Shown here: one piece after another, positions 4,602 through 9,086 of the stretch
How positions within the stretch are numbered: position 1 is the first letter of the stretch
How the letters are laid out: each line of letters begins with the position of its first letter
From: Hungatella sp. UBA3147
GTDB taxonomy: Bacteria; Bacillota; Clostridia; Lachnospirales; Lachnospiraceae
NCBI GenBank assembly: GCA_002365025.1
Contig: DEYX01000098.1
Location: 1 to 9,086, forward strand
DNA: 9,086 nucleotides
Reading direction: 5' to 3'
The notes under the pieces: generated by a model
What the model was told of the DNA's origin: nothing
Database searches by the model: none
The model's input: the letters and a program-made list of their open reading frames with translations, nothing else
Position numbers and translations under genes: made by a program

Positions 4602-5504
4602 ATGTATTTTATTATTGCTTCGCACGGCGAATATGCCGAGGCCTGTAAAAAGAGCTGCGAAATGATTACTGGAGCAGCACCCCAGTTTTCAGTAGTGACT
4701 TTTACAGAAGAAATGACGAAAGAATCGGTTGAGAGTGCTTACAGAAAGATTCTTGAGGAAAAAGGAGCAGAACAGTGTCAGGCGATTATTACTGACATAA
4801 AGGGGGGAACGCCTTATAATGCAGCAATTGTCATAAGACATGAGTATCCATCTGTTGCGCTGGTATCAGGACTATGTCTGGGTATGCTGATTGCATTGAA
4901 TGTAGGCGATGCGCTGGAAAATGCGATTGAACAGTCAAGGGAAATAATTACCGGAGAAGGAGTATCCGCTGCAAAACAGACTATGAATGTAGTTGAATCT
5001 GCTGAGCCGGTGGAAAATAACGGGATCGTGAATTTCAGGCTGGATGAACGTCTGATTCACGGTCAGGTGGCAACCTACTGGACACGTACTCTTGGTGTTA
5101 CAAGAATTATGATAGTAGACAACAATATCCTGATTGATGAAATTGGCAAAAATGCTCTGCAGGCAGCAGTTCCGTCAGGTATCAGGCTTAGCGTACTGTC
5201 AGTAGCTAATGCAGCGAGGAGGCTGAACAAAGGTGCGTACGCAGGACAGAGAGTATTCCTTATTGTAAGGAGGACGGATACAATCCGTGAGTTACTTGAT
5301 GCAGGGGTCAAAGTAAAGGAAGTAAACATTGGAAACATGGGAGTGAAAGACGGGCGGAAGCAAATAACGAAATCCGTATACTGCACGAAGGAAGAAATTA
5401 AGGATATTCTGGATATAGAGAAATCCGGCGTGCAGGTATATGCCCAGATGGTACCGAATGACGATAAGAAGAAATTCACATCTTTTTTAAACAAGGAGGC
5501 ATAG
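4602..5504 (+). CDS. PTS mannose-family EIIAB component (fused)
   Basis: I chose ATG 4602 because AGGAGGA (4589-4595) is 6 bp upstream, giving 300 aa. An in-frame GTG at 4578 would add eight residues encoded across that site. The EIIA domain (1-120) carries the phosphorylatable His8 in MYFIIASHGEYAEAC, with ITDIKGGTPYNAA at about 63-75. After a linker (121-141), the EIIB domain starts with VNFRLDERLIHGQVATYW, holding His153 that passes phosphate to the sugar. KEVNIGNMG and AQMVPND near the end are typical of EIIB of this family. The cytoplasmic fusion resembles E. coli ManX (EIIAB-Man). Phosphate flows HPr to His8 to His153 to the sugar bound by EIIC and EIID. EIIC begins 3 bp after the stop. 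Sugar specificity (mannose, sorbose, an amino sugar or other) cannot be fixed from the sequence. Confidence 0.95.
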   Translation: MYFIIASHGEYAEACKKSCEMITGAAPQFSVVTFTEEMTKESVESAYRKILEEKGAEQCQAIITDIKGGTPYNAAIVIRHEYPSVALVSGLCLGMLIALNVGDALENAIEQSREIITGEGVSAAKQTMNVVESAEPVENNGIVNFRLDERLIHGQVATYWTRTLGVTRIMIVDNNILIDEIGKNALQAAVPSGIRLSVLSVANAARRLNKGAYAGQRVFLIVRRTDTIRELLDAGVKVKEVNIGNMGVKDGRKQITKSVYCTKEEIKDILDIEKSGVQVYAQMVPNDDKKKFTSFLNKEA

Positions 5505-5507
5505 AGA

Positions 5508-6311
5508 ATGGAAATTCAAGTGTGGCAGATTCTGGTATTGACATTATTAGCTTTCTTTTTTATTTGTGAAGGCTTATCTACCTCTATATTTGCAAACCAG
5601 CCGGTTATCATTGGAACAATTACCGGTATTGTTATGGGCGATATAGGAACAGGACTGGCAGTAGGGGCGACTCTTCAGCTGATGATCCTTGGAGTAGGTA
5701 CATATGGAGGGGCATCCATACCTGATTATGTAACTGGAGCCATGATTGGGACCGTATTTGCAATCACTTCGGGAAAGGGAATGGAGTTTGGTATGGGACT
5801 GGCGGTGCCTGTAGGACTTTTGATGGTACAGCTTGATGTCCTTGCAAGATTTTCCAATGTATTCTTTTCCAAGAGAGTCGAGGCAGCAATAGAAAGAATG
5901 GACTTTAAGGGGATTACAAGGAATACATGGCTGGGAGCTTTTTCGTGGGGGCTTTCCAGAGCGATTCCGGTTTTCCTGATGTTAATTTTCGGGCAGAACC
6001 TTGTAAATGCCATTACAGAGTATATGCCGGAATGGTTAATGAGTGGTCTGTCAGTTGCAGGAGGACTGCTTCCTGCAGTAGGCATTGCGATCCTGCTTAG
6101 ATATCTTCCTGTTAAAAATTACATTGCTTATCTGCTTATTGGATTCATTGCTGCAGCGTACTTGAAAGTACCTATGGTTGGAGTGGCAATCATGGGAGTT
6201 GCATTAGCAATCATCGCATTTAAGCAGGAGGCGGCGAAAAACCAGAACGTTGTTGTAGTAAATCAGGGTGCAGTTCAGGAGGGATTGTTAGATGGAGAAT
6301 ATGAAGACTAA
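5508..6311 (+). CDS. PTS mannose/sorbose-family EIIC permease component
   Basis: The product is 267 aa, with AAGGAGG at 5493-5499. It is an integral membrane protein with hydrophobic segments near 6-20, 32-60, 75-110, 150-170, 180-200 and 205-240. Family signatures are EGLSTSIFANQPVIIGTITG (21-40), MGDIGTGLAVGATLQL (43-58), and GVGTYGGASIPDYVTG (62-77). With EIID it forms the membrane channel that binds and translocates the sugar while EIIB phosphorylates it. The hydrophilic tail (about 240-267) ends in an acidic LLDGEYED whose codons overlap the EIID start by 20 bp, so EIID translation is probably coupled. The family covers mannose, sorbose, fructose and N-acetylgalactosamine systems, and the substrate is open. 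Confidence 0.95.
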   Translation: MEIQVWQILVLTLLAFFFICEGLSTSIFANQPVIIGTITGIVMGDIGTGLAVGATLQLMILGVGTYGGASIPDYVTGAMIGTVFAITSGKGMEFGMGLAVPVGLLMVQLDVLARFSNVFFSKRVEAAIERMDFKGITRNTWLGAFSWGLSRAIPVFLMLIFGQNLVNAITEYMPEWLMSGLSVAGGLLPAVGIAILLRYLPVKNYIAYLLIGFIAAAYLKVPMVGVAIMGVALAIIAFKQEAAKNQNVVVVNQGAVQEGLLDGEYED

Positions 6312-7113
6312 TCAGGAAAAGATTACAAGCCAGGATATAAATAGTGTAAGCAAACGATGGATTCTGGCATCACAGATTACATGGAACTATGAAAAGATGA
6401 TGGCAATCGGCTATCTATATTCCATACTCCCGGTTCTGCGTAAATTATATAAAGAAGATGAAGAATTAAAAGCAGCAATGAGAAATCACGTGCAGTTTTT
6501 TAACACGACTCCCCATATGGGAGGATTTATACTGGGCATTGATGTTGCAACAGAGGCAGAAGGAAAAAACAGCAGCACAGATGGAGTGGAAACGGCAAAT
6601 GGCATTAAAACAGGTCTGATGGGACCTTTCGCAGGCGTCGGTGATACCATATTTGGAGTCCTGATACCAACGATTTGCGGTTCCATAGCCGCATATATGG
6701 GACAGCAGGGGAATGTGACAGGTGTCGTTATCTGGATATTGGTTAACATTGCAATCATGGCATTCCGTTATATCACAGTTGGTATTGGATACAGAGAGGG
6801 AACAAAATTAATTGTATCTGCAAAAGATAAACTGGAGGCATTGACAAGTGCGGCAACACTGCTTGGCATTACCGTGGTCGGTGCTTTGATTCCGACTGTA
6901 GTAAACGCGAATGTTACAGCAACGTTTATATCTGGTGATGTCACTTTGGCAGGACAGGACATTTTAGACCAGATCATGCCAAGCCTTGTTCCGGTTCTGA
7001 TTGTAGCCGCGATCTATGTTTTACTTGGTAAGAAAAAGATGACCTCTACGAAGGCAATCTTGATTGTTATGGCAGCATCCATCCTATTTGCAGCAATTGG
7101 ATTTTTGGGATAA
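6292..7113 (+). CDS. PTS mannose-family EIID component
   Basis: The product is 273 aa. The start at 6292 has AGGAGGG at 6277-6283 with an 8-nt spacer and lies inside the end of the EIIC gene; an internal ATG at 6301 is less well placed. Signatures are WNYEKMMAIGYLYSILPVLR (31-50), then HVQFFNTTPHMGGFILGIDV (66-85) and GLMGPFAGVGDTIFGVLIPT (108-127), all characteristic of EIID. Membrane segments are predicted near 140-165, 188-205, 229-246 and 254-272, with the first half mainly cytoplasmic. EIID is the specific partner of EIIC in the mannose family and is absent from other PTS families, which fixes the family assignment. The gap to the next gene start is 89 bp with no terminator, so the SIS gene is probably in the same message. 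Confidence 0.95.
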   Translation: MENMKTNQEKITSQDINSVSKRWILASQITWNYEKMMAIGYLYSILPVLRKLYKEDEELKAAMRNHVQFFNTTPHMGGFILGIDVATEAEGKNSSTDGVETANGIKTGLMGPFAGVGDTIFGVLIPTICGSIAAYMGQQGNVTGVVIWILVNIAIMAFRYITVGIGYREGTKLIVSAKDKLEALTSAATLLGITVVGALIPTVVNANVTATFISGDVTLAGQDILDQIMPSLVPVLIVAAIYVLLGKKKMTSTKAILIVMAASILFAAIGFLG

Positions 7114-7202
7114 ACAGATAACATATCGTTTCCGGCAATGGGCAGAAATGTTCCGGTCAGGGAATGGTGGATAAATTAAATGATACAGTTAGGAGAGATA
7201 TT

Positions 7203-7907
7203 ATGGGATTAGAGTTTTTTAACAAATCAAAAAAGATTATGGAACAACTGGAGGCAGCAGAACAGGAGCACATTCATGAGGCGGCCATATTAGTTTCTGA
7301 TTCTATCAGAAACGGAGGAATTCTGCAGGCATTTGGAAGCGGACATTCCTATGCAGGAGCAATTGAAGTATGCGGAAGAGCCGGAGGCTTGATTCCAAGC
7401 AAGCTTATCCGTGACAAGGCGGAAGGAATGTATGAGAGTGTGGAAGGAAATGCTCCGTTTTTAATGCGGCAGGTGAACATAGGGAAGAATGATATTTTCA
7501 TTCTGATTTCTAACTCCGGCAGAAACCCATTTGCAATCGAAATGGCTGATTACATAAAGAAAAAAGGCAACAAGCTGATAGTAGTAACTGCACTGGAAGT
7601 ATCAAAAAGCTCAACTTCCAGACATTCTTCCGGTAAGCTTTTATATGAGTTTGCAGATGTGGTTTTGGATAACCATTCCACATTTGGGGATGCTGCCCTG
7701 GAAGTTGAAGGGTTGGACTACAAAGTTTGCGGAACCTCTTCACTCAGCACATGCCTTCTTCTGCAGCAAATGATTTATGAAGCGATACAAGATATGATGG
7801 CGAAAGGATATGAGCCTCCGGTTTACAAAAGCGCTAATATTGACGGAGGAAGAGAATTTAATAATATTCTTGAACAGAAATATGCAGATAGAATCTGGCA
7901 TATTTAA
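7203..7907 (+). CDS. SIS-domain sugar-phosphate binding protein (UPF0309-like)
   Basis: I chose ATG 7203 because AGGAGA (7191-7196) lies 6 bp upstream; it gives 234 aa, whereas ATG 7164 would add 13 residues with a poor site. SIS domains bind phosphosugars and catalyse isomerisation or related steps. The first loop reads AFGSGHSYAGAIEVCGRAGG (43-62), the second FILISNSGRNPFAIEMAD (99-116), followed by LIVVTALEVS (125-134). The C-terminal PPVYKSANIDGGREFNN (205-221) is the signature I associate with the UPF0309 family, for which I know no firmly established reaction. It differs from GlmS-type or AgaS-type deaminases, which are longer. Being directly after PTS genes, it probably acts on the phosphorylated sugar they deliver. 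There are no membrane segments, so it is cytoplasmic. Confidence 0.85.
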   Translation: MGLEFFNKSKKIMEQLEAAEQEHIHEAAILVSDSIRNGGILQAFGSGHSYAGAIEVCGRAGGLIPSKLIRDKAEGMYESVEGNAPFLMRQVNIGKNDIFILISNSGRNPFAIEMADYIKKKGNKLIVVTALEVSKSSTSRHSSGKLLYEFADVVLDNHSTFGDAALEVEGLDYKVCGTSSLSTCLLLQQMIYEAIQDMMAKGYEPPVYKSANIDGGREFNNILEQKYADRIWHI

Positions 7908-7986
7908 TACGGTTCAAAACATATTAGTGCAAGAATAGGCAGGCGGTTTTCTGGTAAAATAATGATTCTGAGAGCATGAGGTTATT

Positions 7987-8742
7987 ATGAAACATTCGGT
8001 ATTAGAAGTGTGTGCAGATTGTGTGCAGTCTGCGGTAAATGCGGATAACGCAGGAGCAGACAGGATTGAGCTTTGCAGCAATCTGGTAATCGGCGGTGTG
8101 ACTCCAGGAATGGCGCTGTTTAAGCTGGTAAAAAAATATACGGATATAAAAGTCCGCGTCCTTCTGCGTCCCAGATACGGTGATTATTGTTATAATGCTT
8201 ATGAATTTGAACAAATAAAAGAAGAAGTGCAGATGTATCGTGAGTTGGAAGCTGACGGTGTGGTAATGGGAATCTTAAAGCCGGATGGCGGGCTGGACGG
8301 GGAAAGAATGTCCAAACTGATAACATTAGCCGGAGACATGGACACTGCACTGCACAGAGCATTTGATGCCTGCATAAACCCATTGGAAACGATGGAACTG
8401 GCAGTTTCTCTAGGTATGAAAACCATTTTGACTGGCGGTCAATGTGGAAGTGCATGGGATGGCAGAGAGATGTTAAAAGAGCTTTATGAGAAAAGTGCAG
8501 GAAGAATCGAGATCCTGGCAGCAGGAGGAATTAATGCTGAAGTGATGGATAAATTAATTCCGTTTACCGGAATCACCTCTTATCATATGTCCGGAAAAAT
8601 AGAGGTGGACAGCATGATGACATATCGAAAAACAGGAAGCAGCATGGGGCTTCCTGAAAGAGATGAATATGCACTATGGCAGACATCAGAGGAAAAAGTA
8701 AAACAGGCTGTTCAAGTTTTAAAAAATGTTCAGAATAAATAA
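7987..8742 (+). CDS. cutC: CutC family TIM-barrel protein
   Basis: The product is 251 aa, normal for the family, with GAGG at 7978-7981 in front. Recognisable blocks are LEVCADCVQSAVNADNAGAD then RIELCSNLVIGGVTPG (6-41), RVLLRPRYGDYCYN (57-70), DGVVMGILKPDG (90-101), HRAFDAC (123-129), TILTGGQ (146-152), ILAAGGIN (176-183) and YHMSGK (199-204). CutC was named for copper homeostasis in E. coli, but that role has been disputed and no accepted enzymatic reaction is known to me. Here it follows PTS and SIS genes and no copper genes are seen, so a part in sugar-phosphate metabolism is more likely; that is inference from context. The 79-bp gap upstream contains an extended -10-like TGGTAAAAT (7952-7960), so a weak private promoter is possible. 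A terminator follows. Confidence 0.92.
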   Translation: MKHSVLEVCADCVQSAVNADNAGADRIELCSNLVIGGVTPGMALFKLVKKYTDIKVRVLLRPRYGDYCYNAYEFEQIKEEVQMYRELEADGVVMGILKPDGGLDGERMSKLITLAGDMDTALHRAFDACINPLETMELAVSLGMKTILTGGQCGSAWDGREMLKELYEKSAGRIEILAAGGINAEVMDKLIPFTGITSYHMSGKIEVDSMMTYRKTGSSMGLPERDEYALWQTSEEKVKQAVQVLKNVQNK

Positions 8743-8765
8743 AGTATATAATAGAATTCCGGCAG

Positions 8766-8797
8766 GGGCTGTGTGCTGATTATTAAGTATACAGCTC
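8766..8797 (+). other. Hairpin downstream of cutC
   Basis: The bases 8766-8776 (GGGCTGTGTGC) can pair over 11 positions, three of them G-U, with 8787-8797 (GTATACAGCTC), leaving a TGATTATTAA loop. It sits just before the intrinsic terminator and lacks its own T-run. It may protect the 3' end of the mRNA or be a decayed terminator. Confidence 0.45.
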
Positions 8798-8800
8798 TAG

Positions 8801-8830
8801 AAGAGAGGTGTTCAATCCCCTCTCTTTTTT
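8801..8830 (+). terminator. Intrinsic terminator of the PTS-SIS-cutC operon
   Basis: AAGAGAGG (8801-8808) pairs with CCTCTCTT (8819-8826), and T-run 8825-8830 follows. It ends the operon about 60 bp after the cutC stop codon. Confidence 0.88.
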
Positions 8831-8898
8831 AATACCCCAAAAGACACTGATGGGATTGCCAGCAGAACATTTGATGTCATTGTTGAGGGTAAAGTACG

Positions 8899-8927
8899 TT
8901 GCGAAAAGAAATTAACTATGGTATACT
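8899..8927 (+). promoter_or_regulatory. Promoter for the downstream regulator-like gene
   Basis: TTGCGA (8899-8904) and TATACT (8922-8927) are spaced by exactly 17 bp, a good housekeeping promoter. A second TATAAT at 8933-8938 has no matching -35. The stretch 8831-8898 holds no other signal that I can see. Confidence 0.65.
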
Positions 8928-8989
8928 TTGTATATAATTAATGTATATGAAATGGGGTGAACGCTATAAATTTTGATACAGGTAATCTA

Positions 8990-9086
8990 ATGGTACCACT
9001 TGAACCGAATGTAGAACTTGAAGATCTGATAAGACAATATGGTAAAGAATGTGTTTATCCAGCTAGGCATATTTTTTTAGAGCCAG
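8990..9086 (+). CDS. N-terminus of a possible Crp/Fnr-type regulator (partial)
   Basis: An open frame continues past the right edge of the window, with 32 residues visible from ATG 8990: MVPLEPNVELEDLIRQYGKE followed by CVYPARHIFLEP. The pattern of a short helix, then GK..VYPA.HIFLEP, resembles the first strand of the cyclic-nucleotide-binding-type sensor domain of Crp/Fnr proteins, where a residue run like 'kkG.iif..G' comes next. The start is uncertain. ATG 8990 has only AGG (8980-8982) in front. The same frame is open back to TGA 8948, with a GTG at 8957. The best purine site, GGGGTGA (8954-8960), is ideally placed for an ATA codon at 8966. The family call rests on very little sequence. 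Confidence 0.45.
   Translation, partial: MVPLEPNVELEDLIRQYGKECVYPARHIFLEP

Noticed and set aside
7114..7170. Imperfect direct repeat (two copies of a TTCCGG-containing stretch followed by AATGG)
   Set aside because: Copies are short and diverged, with no symmetry or T-run; too weak to call a site or terminator.

Overview
The window looks like a chromosomal segment of a low-to-mid GC Gram-positive anaerobe, most likely a gut-type member of Clostridia (Lachnospiraceae-like). This is inferred from strong AGGAGG-type ribosome binding sites, intrinsic terminators, an EIIA-only DhaM, a mannose-family PTS, and RpiR and EcsC family proteins. All supported genes are on the + strand.

Region 1 (1-2521) is a glycerol/dihydroxyacetone block. 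It opens with the last residues of a protein that resembles the C-terminus of the DUF1667 family, which commonly accompanies glycerol oxidation genes. Next is a 67-aa, very acidic, repetitive, six-cysteine peptide gene (134-337). Then come dhaK, dhaL and dhaM, the three parts of the PEP-dependent dihydroxyacetone kinase. A strong hairpin lies between dhaK and dhaL, and an intrinsic terminator follows dhaM. The kinase genes keep the textbook catalytic residues (DhaK His56, Asp109, His218; DhaL Asp29/34/36; DhaM His9).

Region 2 (2522-3416) holds a stand-alone EcsC-family gene.

Region 3 (3417-8831) is a sugar-uptake locus. It has an RpiR-type regulator with its own consensus promoter and an overlapping palindrome, and a terminator. 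An AT-rich leader follows, with inverted repeats, a six-codon mini-ORF and a cre-like site. The main operon then encodes a fused EIIAB, EIIC and EIID of a mannose/sorbose-family PTS, a UPF0309-like SIS-domain protein and a CutC-family TIM-barrel protein, ending in a terminator. The locus probably imports and phosphorylates one sugar that the SIS and CutC proteins then process; the substrate cannot be read from the sequence.

Region 4 (8832-9086) has a good promoter and the first codons of a gene resembling the N-terminus of a Crp/Fnr-type regulator, cut by the window end.

The most unusual item is the 67-aa peptide. All six of its cysteines sit in CX3(D/E) motifs, arranged in repeat units, which resembles precursors of thioether-crosslinked (ranthipeptide-type) RiPPs. 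No modifying enzyme is present in the window, so this remains a hypothesis.
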